From Oikopleura dioica (Eukaryota; Chordata; Appendicularia; Copelata; Oikopleuridae), in assembly GCA_907165135.1 (NCBI GenBank), contig OU015568.1:14330501-14394500 (forward strand): DNA of 64,000 nt, given 5' to 3'. The notes below the pieces were generated by a model, which searched no databases, was not told the origin of the DNA, and was given only the letters and a program-made list of their open reading frames with translations. The position numbers were made by a program, and so were the translations under genes. Positions 1-12,763 of the stretch are shown in pieces; positions within the stretch are counted from its first letter, which is position 1, and each line of letters begins with the position of its first letter.

Positions 1-2797
1 TAAGTCTAGCATATTCGATTTTTACCTGTAGCTCTGCTTCAGCTTCCTTCTTATCGAGCTCGTAAACCCGTTGGGCTTCCATAAGCGCTCTGTTCTTTTT
101 CTCCAATCGTCTGTTGTCCTTCAAGAGCCGATCATTCTCGCCCTCGATTTTCTCAACCTGAGGCTCGAGAATGCGCAGTTTGCCAAGAGCATCGACATTC
201 TCCCTCTCAAAGTGGTTGAGTTTCTTGCGGAAAGTTGTCGTCAGCCGATCGGTCTCTTCCCCGATGATTTCGCGACGCTCTACTCGCTGCCGGATGATGT
301 CGATCAGCTGAGGTATCATCTCGGCGTCGTCACAACTGAAGAGTTCAACGCATGGCAGAGGTGGTCCGTGAGCGAGAGCCTGAATCAATTTTAAAAGATT
401 AACTTAATCTAAAGGAAAATTTGGAATTCTTATAAGTGAATAAGGGAATAACTGTTCTACCTAATCTTTTAACTTTCATCCCTAAAAATTAAAGACCTTA
501 TTTTCATAAAAATCATTCAAAATTACCGTGGCCGCTTCTTTGAGCCTATTTCTATCGGCCTCCTTTCTTTCCCCACTCATCCCATTTCCTTTCTCTTTCT
601 TGTTCCCTCCCCTTTTGGCCGTATTCACCCAAGAAAACAGACTTTCCGGCTTTTCCATTTCCAAGATTTCGTGCTTCTCTTATTTTCTCTTTCGCAAAAA
701 TGAAGAAAAAGTGAAAAAAGAGCGAGAGCAGGGCAACCGGTTTGGCTCGAAAACAGTGTCTAGAAGAGCGCAAGGGCGGATTTCACAAGAAATGGCAGAA
801 AATGATGCCGATAGAAATTTTTGTTCAGAATAAAGATAACTTATTTATAAATAAAAAAAGGGATTAAAAAAAATTTTAATATTTCAATAATTATGAAAAA
901 AATTCTTAGGAATATCGATTAAAATTTCTTGCAAATTTAAAACACTATAATTTCTTCTATGATTTACCTCTTCATTGACCATCCAAGGCTGAAAGATCGT
1001 CCTCCTCTTATTCTTCTTCGCTCTGGCCATCGCGGCCTGTTCCTCCCGAGCTGTGAAGTCTTCCTCGATGTCTTCCTTGATTTCACGCTTGCAGACGATC
1101 GCTTGCGCCGCTTCGGCGAAATTGAGAACGTCGAGGTTTTCATTGAATTCCGAGGCCGCCGGGTTCAGGCAAATGACGAGTTTCACGCCGCCGAGAATTT
1201 CGAAAAAGTTTCGGAACATGTGGGTGATCTTTGACGAGCGATAGGGGACGTTTCCTCTTGCTCCAGTGCGCTAGAAACAAGCTTAAGGATCGTTCTTGAA
1301 AGAATTTTGTTTTACCTGATTTTGTCGGAGAATATCAATGCATCTTCTGAGCGTCATCAGCGAGTTATTGATATTTCCCGCTTCTCTGAGTCGATCGCCA
1401 GCCGCATTCGTCCTCGACTGCCTTTCCGAGCCTGCCAAATCAACCAAATGCAGACTCGACGCAAAACTGGTGACATCTTCGACCTGGTCTTCAAAAACGT
1501 CGCCAGTGTTCCTGTCGTACGGTATCCTCACGACGTGCAAGCTCATGATCGCGTGCGAGCGTGAGGAGGTTCTGTTCAGAGAAGTTTCTGCCATTCTTCG
1601 CTGCTTCAGGCCGCGCTCGTATTCTCGCAGCGCATCTTCTAGCGAGCGAACTTCTTTGACAGTTATATTGTGCCCGTATACTCCGCGCTCAGGGTCATCC
1701 CTTTTTCGAGTTCAAATTTGTTTCGATTTAGAAACTAGAATTTTATCATAGAAATTAGTGACTCGTCCCTGATTCTCAATTTCTCTTGTTTCCTGGTCTT
1801 GCTCTGTGGTGCCAGTAAATCATACAGCGACTCGTTGTAGATATCGCAGTATGTCATGAAAACCGCATATTGAAAGCCCTCAGAAAGGCTCTCCATGTAG
1901 TGCTCATCAATGTTGTAGTTTGGCACGGTGTTGGTTGAGCCTCTCGACGCAATTCGACTGTGGACCAGTTCGTTTCGCTTCTCCAGTCTGTGGGTCATCA
2001 TGTCAGTCTCACTCAGAAGCTTGAAGCCGTTGCGATCGTCTGATGTCACGCGGAACTCTTTCGTCTGGTGACCATCAATCGACGAGAAGATCATCTCCAT
2101 GGCGCGGGGGAGGAAGCCGGGCTGATTGGGACTACCAGTCATGGTGTAAGTCTTGCCAGAGGAAGTCACACCATAGTTGAACAGCAGTCCCGATTTGCCC
2201 TTCAAGAGCCGTTTGACCATCGGCCTACAGATCTCATCGTAGACCGCGCTCTGGGCAGCGCCTTGGTTGAACACCTTCGTGAAAGTAGCTCGCGAGCCCT
2301 TGTCGCTAACCACATCTGGCGGTGGCTTGCAATCGACCGTTCGCTCGTCCACGAAATCGACGCATGTGTCCTAAATAGAACACTCAGAATGATATTGGTA
2401 TAAGAGGCCTTTTGTTTATCATTTTGTTGGGAAAACAATATCCAAAAGAGCGGGCTGCTCTCAGAACGAAACAAGTCAGCCATTGAAAACGATGTCATAA
2501 AGTTGTTGAGGAAGTGTATTATTACAACTAGAATCGTTAAATGTTATGAATCAAATATCCGTTTTAGAAACAGTAACTACTGTATATTTGGGCCAGAATT
2601 CACTGTGCTAGAATGTCTTTGATTAAGTTTGCTTAGGTCAAAATTTACTTGAGCGAATAATTGGTAAAGACAAATATTTGAAGAAAATAAAGAAAATTTA
2701 CCTCAGTTGGAGAAACCGTCTTTATCCTCGCAAAGACTTCTACTGGTTCCATCTCCACATCTGATGAAGATGGAGTCTTCACCCGCTTTGGTCGCAT
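1..2797 (-). CDS. KIF23: Kinesin-6 motor, KIF23/MKLP1 (3' end outside window)
   Basis: Plus-end-directed mitotic kinesin of the centralspindlin complex, which bundles midzone microtubules and drives cytokinesis. Exon 1 is 2797-2702, followed by 2370-1763, 1700-1316 and 1270-968, all in phase with GT-AG introns. The motor domain shows the P-loop GVTSSGKTYTMTG, switch I NRTSSRSH and switch II LVDLAGSE. After the motor, PLPCVELF at about 384 down to 350 matches the neck region of vertebrate KIF23, and a coiled coil runs off the window at base 1. The segment 385-967 is mostly intron; a short exon around 525-780 is possible but unproven. The start ATG at 2797 gives an N-terminus that leads straight into the first motor strand (VEVFARIKTV). 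KIF20 is the alternative family member, but the PLPC neck favours KIF23. Confidence 0.92.
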
Positions 2798-2923
2798 TCT
2801 TCTACTTTCTTAATTCTTTCTTCAATTACAGGTTTTCTTTTAGATCTCTTTAATAAAAAATCTATTTTTTGAATTTGCCGCGAGCTCAGCTCACTTTGCG
2901 TTTTGTGGACGCGCACAATCGTG

Positions 2924-2978
2924 TCCTCCAATCAGTGGCGCGCAACGGCTTCCCGCGCGATTTGAATTCCCGCCGCGC
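2924..2978 (-). promoter_or_regulatory. Candidate G2/M promoter elements of KIF23
   Basis: Read on the gene strand, GGCGGGAA (2974-2967) runs directly into TTCAAA (2966-2961), with an ATTGG (NF-Y type) box at 2932-2928. This resembles the E2F/CDE, CHR and CCAAT combination of DREAM-controlled mitotic genes, which is the regulation known for vertebrate KIF23. The orientation of the CHR-like hexamer is reversed relative to the usual form. The functional reading is inference. Confidence 0.35.
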
Positions 2979-4842
2979 CCGTGAACTCCACACATTGCGC
3001 TCAAGCGGGTGATTTTACGGATTGAGCGTGTCACACAAAAGCAAATATGTGAAATCATTAGCCGGATTTATTGATAATGAATTTCTATCAGCTTCCGAGA
3101 AGGACCAGTAAATAATTGGAAATTATAATTTTTATTAAGAGATGTTAAATTTACTTATGATTTGATTCTAATTCATCAAATATCACTGATTGTATATTAG
3201 TGTTTATTAAAAACGCATGTTTTCAAAAATCTTGCTCAGTAAATTTTACGATCAAATAAAACAAAAACTCACCGTCAAGCACCATCTCTCGTTATAACTG
3301 CAAATGCGGACAAGTTTCACCAACTCGTTCATTTTATCAGATTTTGAGGCAGATGTAAATGTCCTTTAGCGCCAAGATTTTTCACCGATTTGACAATCGG
3401 TTCGGCTATTTTTGCAAACTGAAATGAACTCTGACGACCACGTCTATTTTTCTTCAGCAATCTTCAGTGATTATCGCAGAACAGGTAGCGCTTGACTGCT
3501 GGTGAAAGTGAGCAGACAAAGATTCAGGCGTGATACCTGCGACTGCCAAGAAAATTGCTTGTGAAAGGATAATCTTTCTTCTTTTCTTTGGATTTTAGAG
3601 CTCAATCATAAAGCCTTTATCCACTTATGATGGAAAATAAAAGCTTTAGGATAGCGAAGAAGAATCAGTCGTGGATGGTCAGTAAATTAATTAATAATTA
3701 TGGTCTTAATAATTGAAAATATTCAAGTCTGAAAAGAATCTCGTCATGGACATTGGATTTTGGATCACTCGAAACAATAGAATTTCGGTCGACGAAGACG
3801 ATTCTAAATTTATGAAGACAAGACTTGAAGTCAAACTGGACACTGGACACCGGAAACTGGACAAATATTTGATGCGTTCATTGTCTGAAAATTTCGACTC
3901 TGCGATGTAATTATCGCTGGAATTTCGCGAGACGTTCTTTGTTTGCCTCTAGCCCACATTGAAATGCACAGTACTCGTCACTAGTCGACGTATTCAACAA
4001 ATGTCAGCGCGGAGATTGTTAGCGCAAATTTGCTCTTTCGACAAGCTCAGGAGCTTCTCCAGTTGGGCTAGAACGCAATCGCCAAGGTCTTTTTTTCCCA
4101 AGCTCTTGAAAGAAAAGTGCTTGAATAATTTACAAGCTTCTTTGAACATTTCTCCTGAAACTGACTGGAATCTGTAAGTTCAAAGTTTGAAGTGTACGTG
4201 ATTGGAAATGGAAGTTGCTGGTAGTTGATTGCTTATTATCTATTCTACGAAAATAGAGTCAGTAATCGCCGAAATGAGCAGTGCTCCAAGTTCAAGGACA
4301 ATTTTCGGTTGCTAGGGTGTCCGTTTTTGCGACCGGGATAGGTTTGATTTCAATGCTTTTTTGGTGAAAATCAAGTTTTACTGAGGTAATTCAGACGCTT
4401 TTCGAGGTAAAAATTCACTGCCAGTAATTTTCTGGCCATCGACAGTGTCCTTCTTTCGCTAGAAAAAATTCTATTGAAATAATAAGTAATATAATGACAT
4501 TTTACCGATTTTACTCGACGAAATTGCGATTTTTACCGCCATTTTCGCAGTATAAGAAATCTAAGTGCTAGAATTTTCATGGAGAAGTGTTAAAATTCAC
4601 AAAAAGAATGATTTCATGGCTAAATCCGCGGATTTTGATGAAAATCCGATTTTTTTGAAAAAAATTCGCGATTTTTGCAAATGAACAACTTTTTCGCGAA
4701 AAAGGCAATCTAGAAACGAATTTCGTGCTTTCGCGGACTCCCTAGCTCGACGTCGTCGCGAGGTTGCCATGGCAACATGGGATCTCAGATCTAGCCAGTT
4801 GGGCTCGGCCAATCAGCGCGCGCGCTCAGATCTAGCCACTCA
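2979..4842. other. Intergenic stretch, no gene seen
   Basis: Only short open frames without family resemblance occur here, for example 3713-3910 and 3959-4177 on the plus strand. The AT-rich part near 4600-4700 contains short imperfect inverted repeats. The stretch separates divergently transcribed KIF23 and the dynein light chain. Confidence 0.5.
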
Positions 4843-4850
4843 CTATATAA
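4808..4850 (+). promoter_or_regulatory. CCAAT and TATA boxes of the dynein light chain gene
   Basis: CCAAT lies at 4809-4813 and CTATATAA at 4843-4850. A transcript starting about 30 bases downstream would carry a 5'UTR exon ending at 4900 (ATCAG before GTAAGC) and a 5'UTR intron to 5141, twelve bases before the start codon. Confidence 0.65.
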
Positions 4851-5152
4851 CTCGACCAGCGCGCCCCTTGCAGTTCCATTCACCAAGAATCACTCATCAG
4901 GTAAGCAACGATTTTCGCATTTTTTCGCTGAAAATTGCAAAATAGCCAACAGCGGAGCTCTCGCACCCAGAGACAAAATACAGTAACTTATACAGAGAAA
5001 TTTACAGTAACGCTTCTTTTTTGACTCAAAATTTATCGATTTTCTTGTCTAATTCAAACACAAACGCACAATTCTCATTCTTATTCGTCATTTTTAGTTT
5101 AAAAGAAAGTATTTACGAAGATAACAGTTTGTATTTTTCAGAACAAAGCAAG

Positions 5153-5740
5153 ATGACTGAGCGAAAGGCCGTGATCAAGAATGCCGATATGTCGGAAGAC
5201 ATGCAGACCGACGCCGTCGAATGCGCCACCCAGGCCCTCGAAAAGTACAATATCGAAAAGGACATTGCTGCTTTCATCAAAAAAGAATTCGACAAGAAAT
5301 ATGGGTAAGCCTTCTTTTCAAACCCTCCAGATAAGGAACAAACAATTTTATAAATTCGCGTTCTAGAATCCAAAGACACTTTTTAAAAAAATCGATTGAG
5401 ATCATTTCTCTTGGTCCAAGAGTCTTGGAGATGAATTGATTTAGGTTTTTGGCGTTGAAAATACACTGGAAAATAGACTGATAATTAGGATGCATTTCCG
5501 CTCATATAATTTCCTTACATACAGTAAATTAATCTCCCAATTGACCCTCTTTGAATTAACACTTTCTTCTTCAGCCCCACCTGGCACTGCATCGTCGGCC
5601 GAAACTTCGGCTCCTACGTCACCCACGAGACGAAGCACTTTATTTACTTCTACCTTGGCCAGGTAACCACTCCTTTAATCCGTTCAAGCTCTAACAATTC
5701 TCCCGTTTAGGTCGCCATCTTGCTTTTCAAGTCTGGATAA
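5153..5740 (+). CDS. DYNLL1: Dynein light chain LC8
   Basis: LC8 is an 89-residue homodimeric hub that binds short linear motifs in dynein intermediate chain, myosin V and many other partners. Exons are 5153-5304, 5575-5662 and 5711-5740, together 270 bases or 89 codons plus stop, the exact family length. Landmarks are KNADM near the N-terminus, [18 protein letters not shown] and the terminal VAILLFKSG with the conserved edge strand. Introns are GT-AG. AATAAA-like polyadenylation signals lie at about 5868. Vertebrate DYNLL1 and DYNLL2 cannot be told apart from this sequence, so the symbol means the LC8 family. Confidence 0.97.
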
Positions 5741-6045
5741 GCATTGGTCGCGTACAAACAGTGTCACCAATTTGTACCACAATGCCTCCCTATCCGACTT
5801 CCTGTAACGCTCATGTATCATCGAGATTTCGAATTTTAGCCAACGAACACCATCCCTGGAATATATAAATAAAAATATATATCATCTCTAATCGAATCAA
5901 AAGAAACTGATCAACGAAACAAATCAATTATTGACAGCTTCATTTTTCGTGGTTTTTCTCTCTTCTTTCTTTTGCAGGACTGTAGACTAGGTTTACGTCT
6001 AAAGCAAGACATACAGATAGTCGCCGGAAGACAGGAAAGAACGAA

Positions 6046-6103
6046 GCGGCTTCGCCAAATTAACTTAATCTAACAAGATATTTTCAAATATTGGCGAAGC
6101 CGC
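6046..6103. repeat. Short hairpin next to foldback element
   Basis: GCGGCTTCGCCAA (6046-6058) is repeated as its exact reverse complement at 6091-6103 with a 32-base loop. A second small palindrome, AAGCCGCTACGCGGCTT, lies just beyond the other end of the neighbouring element at about 8038-8054. The insertion site therefore itself looks like an older palindromic repeat. Confidence 0.6.
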
Positions 6104-6117
6104 CTCGCGGCTCCGTT

Positions 6118-8020
6118 GGGGTTTCCTTACATGGTACAAATCCTTACATGGTACATTTCCTTACATGGTACAAAATCCTTACATGGTACAAAAATCAAAT
6201 TGTACCATGTAAGGAATTGTACCAGGTAAGGAAATGTACCAGGTAAGGATTTTTGTACCATGTAAGGAAATTCAAAATAAAAAATTTTTAAAAACAAAAA
6301 TCGACACATTCAGCCAAAACATAATTCTACTTTACACCCCTGTTGAGCATATTTTTTACTTCAAAAAAAATAATTTTATTATATTTTCATATTTGTTCTC
6401 AATTTTTAGACACACTTATAAGTTGTCGGGTCCAGTGTCGGTGCCGATTACCCTTTTTCAAAGTCGGGTCGGGTCGAGTTATTTTAAAATGGCCAGAATC
6501 ATGGTCGGGTTCGGTCGGGACGGGTCGGCCTTTTGGATTTGAAACTTAGGCTCAGAGTTTGAAATGCTCGCAAATGCTCGCGAGCGAAAAGAGCGAGAGC
6601 GAAAATTTATCGTTGCTCTCAGAGCAGGGGAGCGGGAGCATGAAATGAAGTTGGCTCGAGAGCCAAAAGAGCGCGAGCCCAGACTTGAAACCGCTCGCGA
6701 GCGCAGAGAGCACGAGCGCATATGTTGGCAATGCTCGGGAGCTAGACGAGCGGGAGCGGCTGCTCTCGTGCTCGCCATGAAATTGACTCACGAGCGGCTC
6801 GCGAGCAAAATTAAAAGAAAAATTTTTCGCATAATTATTCACTTTCATAAATATATTTCTTCTTGGGTCAATTTCTCGTGTTTTCCGTTTTGTGAAAGCT
6901 TCATTAGGTACGTTATCTCGGCAGTAGAACGCGTAAAGCCGAGATTAAACAGATAAAACATGCCCACCGCGAGGTGCTAACTCCTGGGAGAGGGACTCAT
7001 TTGGAATTAGTCACGGGGCCTTCGAATCATTTTAGGCTCTGGAAGGCTGCTCGCGAGTCAATTTTTTTAGCTCGAGAGCCGATCGAGCGAGAGCACAATT
7101 CGACCAGTGCTCGGGAGCCAAGAGAGCGAGAGCGCAAAATGAAATGCGCTCGCGAGCGCAAAGAGCGCGAGCGCAGAAATCAATATGCTCGGGAGCGCAA
7201 AGAGCATCATGCTCGTGCTCGCTCGCTCTCAAGTGAGCCGCTCGCGAGTCACGAAAATTTCAAACTCTGCTTAGGCTTTATAAAATTCCCTTTTTTTTTT
7301 AGGTATGGATGATTTTAACCCCCATCGGCCAAAATATCCATTTTGAACATGAAGCACCTTCCGACGCCTGTAACTCCCTGCAATCATGGTCAGATCGTAA
7401 CAAGACCCCGTCGTTATGAAGAAATTTTTAGAGTAACGACTGAAAATGGACATGTCGATTTAGAAACAATTTTTTCGAAGTTTTTCGATATATAATTTAT
7501 TAATCAAGAAGTGGGGTGCAAATTTATCGTTCTAACGCACATCCGCGAAGTCACTATTTTGATTGTAAAATTTTCAGAATTTGTGCGCAATGAAAAACCG
7601 ACCGATAATCGGACCCGACCGACCCAACCGACCGCGGATTTTGCCAATTTGAGTTAGTGCTACACATTAAAACATCGACTTACTATCGACCAACCGACTA
7701 AAACGAGTGTCGGAGAGTTCAATTCTGAGTAAATTTAACTACGAAAATTAACTTTTCGTATCAAATACGAAAATATAATGAAAATAAAATTTTTGAAATA
7801 AAAATTTTTGCTCGATAGGGGGTCGAGTAGAATAATGTTTTGAGTAAATGTGTCAATTTTTGTTTTCGAAAACATTTATTTCGAATTTCCTTACATGGTA
7901 CAAAGATCCTTACATAGTACAAAATCCTTACATGGTACAATTTTATTTTTGTACCGTGTAAGGAAATGTACCATGTAAGGATTTGTACCATGTAAGGATC
8001 TGTACCATGTAATAAACCCC
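6118..8020. mobile_element. Foldback transposon with 9-base target duplication
   Basis: The element starts GGGGTTTCC at 6118 and ends AAACCCC at 8020. GGCTCCGTT is present exactly on both sides (6109-6117 and 8021-8029), a 9-base target duplication as made by Mutator-like transposases. The long terminal inverted repeats (about 6118-6400 and 7770-8020) begin with direct copies of TCCTTACATGGTACAAA. They continue through an AT-rich part with recognisable matches on both sides. No transposase frame is visible, so it is non-autonomous. The Mutator link rests only on duplication length. Confidence 0.8.
6555..7255. repeat. GCTCGCGAGC-rich repeats inside the foldback element
   Basis: Two blocks, about 6555-6810 and 7045-7255, consist of degenerate units of roughly 36-40 bases. 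Each unit has a palindromic GCTCG(C/G/A)GAGC followed by AGAGCG(A/C)GAGCG. Open frames across them are by-products of the repeat and are not annotated. Confidence 0.7.
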
Positions 8021-8029
8021 GGCTCCGTT

Positions 8030-11000
8030 ATTGAAAAAGCCGCTACGCGGCTTTCCATCGAAGATCTTCCAGAATCTGAATCAGCCTTCCGGGCACAGTG
8101 CGGCTATCATATGCCATCGGAATATCCTTTTCGTTGGACTTTTTCTCCAGGAAAAAGCTTCTGGTTAATGACGGGCATGCGTAGAGAAGACTTTATTTTG
8201 AGACCGAGTTGGTGGCTTTTGAGAAGGGGATCGTCTGGTAGACAAAAGATGTCACTTTTGTTGGGCTCGAAATTGAGCTGGTTGGCTTTTAATATCTATC
8301 TGAATGTGGATTTCAGGCTCTCCATCGATGATCTACTGGAAGACATCAACAGTGTCCGAGAAAGAAAAGCTTTTAGATGGGTAATTCAGAATTACTAATT
8401 CTATTACCACTGCCCAATTCGAAATGCCTTCTCAGATACAGATCTTTTCTGGCGTCTATTTCAGGCCTCTCATCTTTTTTTGATCGCAGCGCAACGCGCC
8501 CGGCGTCTATTTTTAATTTTCTGAAACTTATCCTGGAAGCGATTTCACCAGCATAAATACCCAGCGAATTTTACTCCCGCTCTTCATTATTCCCATCCTC
8601 ATAAATGACCTAAACGGCTGACCACTGGGGGAATTTCGTAGAACGCTTTTTGCAAAACAGAAATTGAAAGCGAAGCAGCTGCCGTTTTGCAAAGCGTTTG
8701 CGGAATTTCGCCGAGGGAGAAAACTCGACGGGAAAAGTTGTTTTTCAAAATTTTGAAATCATAGACGACTCAAATGGGTGCCAATAAAATAAAACTCAGA
8801 GGCCAGAGCGGGCATTTTCCAAACTCTAAGAGATAGGATCAGAGTTCAAAATTTAAAAACTAATATTATTTTTGGATTAAAAATATTGTAGATAAGAATA
8901 TTGCTAAATGAACTTTGTGCAGTACCCGTCCCGAATAGGGTAATTTTCTCATCATGAAGGTAAGAATCGTTGATTTATTCAAGCTTTTTTTTCGATCCTC
9001 CATCATTTCCGGTTACTCGGATCGTCATAATTATTTGAATTAGTCATTTTGAAACGTCGTTCTGTCTGAAAACGCTGAAATCTGTCGGCTCGTCATTTCT
9101 ATTTTCGGCAATCTTTCGCATAAATACGGAATAGGGGTATTTTGACGTTCATGCGATGCCTTACTGAGGCTTAATTTATTCTGATGGCCAAAACAATCAT
9201 CTGAAACTGGCGCTGATTCAAGGCCACAGCTTTGAATTTTGAATTGCAAATGAAAATTGAGCAGTCTCAATATGCTATTGGCAATATCGTTTTGCCAAAA
9301 AAGGCCCTCATGACATCTTTATTAGAAAAGAAAACTAATAATAATGAAGAGTGAGAATCTGCACAGTAGACTTTAAAAAAGAGAATCGAGGATAGACAAG
9401 ACCCCGGCGGAATTTCCATCAGTTTTTAGCCGCAAATGAATTGTTGATAAAGTTTGCTTTCCGCCAGATAGAGATAGACTAGATTCTCAGATATTAACTA
9501 CTGTGACTCACAGTCTGTGAGCTTGAATATTTTAGCGTTCACTACAGTACTGGCTCAGATTTTAAGTCTCGGACCTTGAACTTTAATCTCCAGCTTCTAT
9601 AAATAAGGTGCTGTTTGAGAACCTCCCCGAATAATTGATAGTCATCTCTTTTTAGTTCTTTCTTGCCTTCAAAAGTATCCTTCGCAGAGTATGGAAACGC
9701 AAAGAGAGCAGCAAAAGTCACCGTAGCACCAGTTCGCAAAAACTACCAGGTAAAAATTACCGTATTGATTGATGTCACATAATTTATGCATTTTTATCGC
9801 GACGGTGGGATTTTAGCGCCGCCATTTCTTTCCATAAATTGAAAATAATAAGAGTGGTTGAAATTATTTATTGAGAAAAATCAAAAAAGAGAATCAGTTC
9901 ATTTTTCACCTGAAAAAAAAAGATGATACTTATTTGTGAAGGTAAATGTTTTTTTAATAAAAAAAAATGAGTAAATTCTCCAGATGATTCTTACCCCCAA
10001 TAAAAACTCTTCCCCGCTTCAAATAAAAAATTCACACAAAAGTGCAAATAAAGCTAAAACTTTTTTTGAAATCAGCGATGACTCTCTTCTCAGAGACTAG
10101 CGGATATTTTATATTCGAAAAACTTTGATTGAATCATTTTAAGAGGCGCTCGTAAATGCATCCGCGGTTGATATTTGCATTTGATCGGGTTTAAACTACT
10201 CAGGTGGTTTCTTTTCTCGAAAAGATCGAGAGAATCTATTTTTGAAATTTGAAGAGAACATCGTTATCACAGTAAGTTTTTCACTGTAAAAGAGGATTTC
10301 TAGTTTTGGAAATGCGGCTTTATGGAAATGACAATTTATTTTTGGACACAAGTCATTTTGAATTAGTAAAGAGCCTTGACATCAGACGCGGGAGTATTAA
10401 GTTTTCCGCGATTGATTTTCCACTGAGCCCAAGGGTTAGCACAGATGTGCCAACACTACTGTAGTTTCGTGACGCCGATAACTCGCCCGTCTGGCTCAGG
10501 ATCATCCAGGGGCCTTTCCAAATAATCTTTTTGGTTGAAATGGCCATCATCTTACTGTTTCGTAAAGCCAAGCGCAGTCCCATCACTCTCCGGTTCCATT
10601 AATTAGTGTGCCTCACTCTGTGGTTCTTGGATAATGGATCCCGTCAGATATGAACATGCTCATCTGCGCTAATCAATCATTTTGAAGATGTTCCTTTTTG
10701 CGAATCCTTTTCTTCGATTTTCCTTGTCTAAATAAGGCCTTCTTTTCTCTGAATGTAAACCTGTCATCTTTCAAAAAGGTCATTTCAATCAGTCTCCCCT
10801 TGGAGAAACTAGACCATTTAAAATTGTTCATTTCTTAGATTTTTTAGCCTTTCTTTTGACCAATTTCAGGGTAAACTTGAATCTTTGTAGATTTGAGTTA
10901 AATTTGAAAATTCTTATTTCTTGGGACTAAGGTTTCTCCACATTCGTAGCGAACTCCCCCCTCCTGGTATCAGACAAATTTTTATCATTGATTTTCCGAC

Positions 11001-12763
11001 GGGAGTCTTGATTTTTGAATTTTATAAGTTTCATTTTTTCTTGCCGCAAGTCACCGGTATTTCAAGGAACTACGCCGCATCGTCTGTGTGACAATAATTT
11101 TTTCAAACTCATTTGACTCATTAGAAAGGTCCCGCGAAATCTCCCATCCCCGAAGACAAAGGGAGTCCATCTGTTTACCCTGCTAGAGGTCAGTGATGAC
11201 TAAAGTATGGCACTGCCCTTTGAGCGAGGTTCGCTAGTATAGATCTGTTTTCACCCGTCTTTTGCAAGTCTTTTTTATTTTATTTTTTTGGCCTGAGGAC
11301 GGCGCAAGACAGCGCGGGACAGCGACTGTCAGCGCGAACAACCAACACAGTCCCACTTTTGCCGCACACAGAATATCCCTTACACGCAGCGGAAAAAAAA
11401 TAAAAACGAAAAAAAATTTTTTCAGTTTTGGACAGTACCAACAACAAGAGAACAGCGCAAGAAGAGATGAGTAGCACCGCCTCGTCAGTAACAGGACCGA
11501 ACGCGCAGAAGATAAGACCACAGCCGAAAAGAGAGCTTAGCAAGGAGAGCACAGATATCGACGACGACTTGATTTGGGCAAGAGGTTGCTAATTTTTGAG
11601 CAAATTTTGAATAGTTATTTCCGGTCCATTCTCAATTCATTTCCTTTTTATAACAATCAGCTTTCATTATTTTCTTGGGTCTCTTTTTTCGTTATAAGAA
11701 AGACTACTGTATATTCAGTTAATATACAGGGGGATACCTTGTTATCCCGAGGAACCCAGCCCAGACAAATTTTGATCTCAATTCGCCTAGATTATCCTCA
11801 TTTTATCCTCTGAATATTACCCCTGGGGACCGAAACTAAGACTCGCTTGTCTCAGAAAATGGGTTTGACCTTGTCATTTCTGTTCACAGAAACCGAAGTA
11901 GGTTCATTATCATCATTACGCACTACATTTTTGCTGAACAAAAATAGATTGCCAATTTGTACATAGAAAGCGTTTTATATGGTGTTAAATTTGCGTAAAG
12001 CTCGGAATAGATTTATAATTGCAATAATTATTTTTTATTGATTACAAAAGAGCGTCGTTAAAGCGAAATGCTTTTGCTGATGAAAGGTTATTGCTAAGAA
12101 TAGAACGGATGATTTATTCTTGTCGCACGCTAATGGGCGAGAAATATACGATAAAGTGCTCAAATCAAATTGACCTCTGAAAAAGACTCCCATCGGCTTT
12201 TTCTCAAAATCCGAACATCTCAAACGGCGCAGCTCAATCGCAACAACTTCCACTTCTCCTCCACTCTGTAGTCAGCAGAGGGCCTCCGTTTGCCAAGGCT
12301 TTTTAGGTATCGAAAAGAGAATAGAGTAGAAACGGCAACAGTTTCGTCAAAGGAGACATAAAAGTGTGACGCTACTAAATTATTAATAATTGATGCTTTC
12401 AAAGCTGCTAAAACATTCTTCATAGACCAGATCATCGGTAGTAACAGTCCTTTAGCGAAATTGAAAGCATCAATAAATAATCTTTTATATATCGACAGTT
12501 CAATATTTTTTTTAGATACTGACTCGATAAAAGCATTGGAAGCGCTGCGATCAAAATCGCTCGAAGAAAAAAGTTAGAAAATGAAACTTGTGCTACCTAT
12601 TTTTAATTCTTCTATTAAAAGTATTTTCACTGGCTTAATATTTGTTTCGCAGATTTCTTTTGAATCCTACAAATTGCATCAATCAGTAAGCTTCAACGGA
12701 TTTTGAAAATGTGATTTGTATTCGTATTGTACAGAAAAATGCATAAAAATCAAAAGAAACGAG
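8030..12763. other. Gene-poor stretch
   Basis: No open frame here shows a recognisable family. The longest plus-strand frame, 8111-8398, can be read 30 codons further upstream without a stop but resembles nothing known and might be a relic. A small inverted repeat occurs at 8642-8708 (AACGCTTTTTGCAAAAC against GTTTTGCAAAGCGTT). It may hold an intron-rich gene too divergent to recognise, or regulatory DNA. Confidence 0.4.

Noticed and set aside
6564-7312. Open frames of 98-130 codons on both strands
   Set aside because: They are produced by the self-complementary GCTCGCGAGC repeats of the foldback element and have repetitive Arg/Glu/Ala content without family resemblance.
8111-8398. 95-codon plus-strand frame, open further upstream
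   Set aside because: No homology recognised, no introns or partner exons, and it lies next to a transposon. Mentioned only within the gene-poor stretch.
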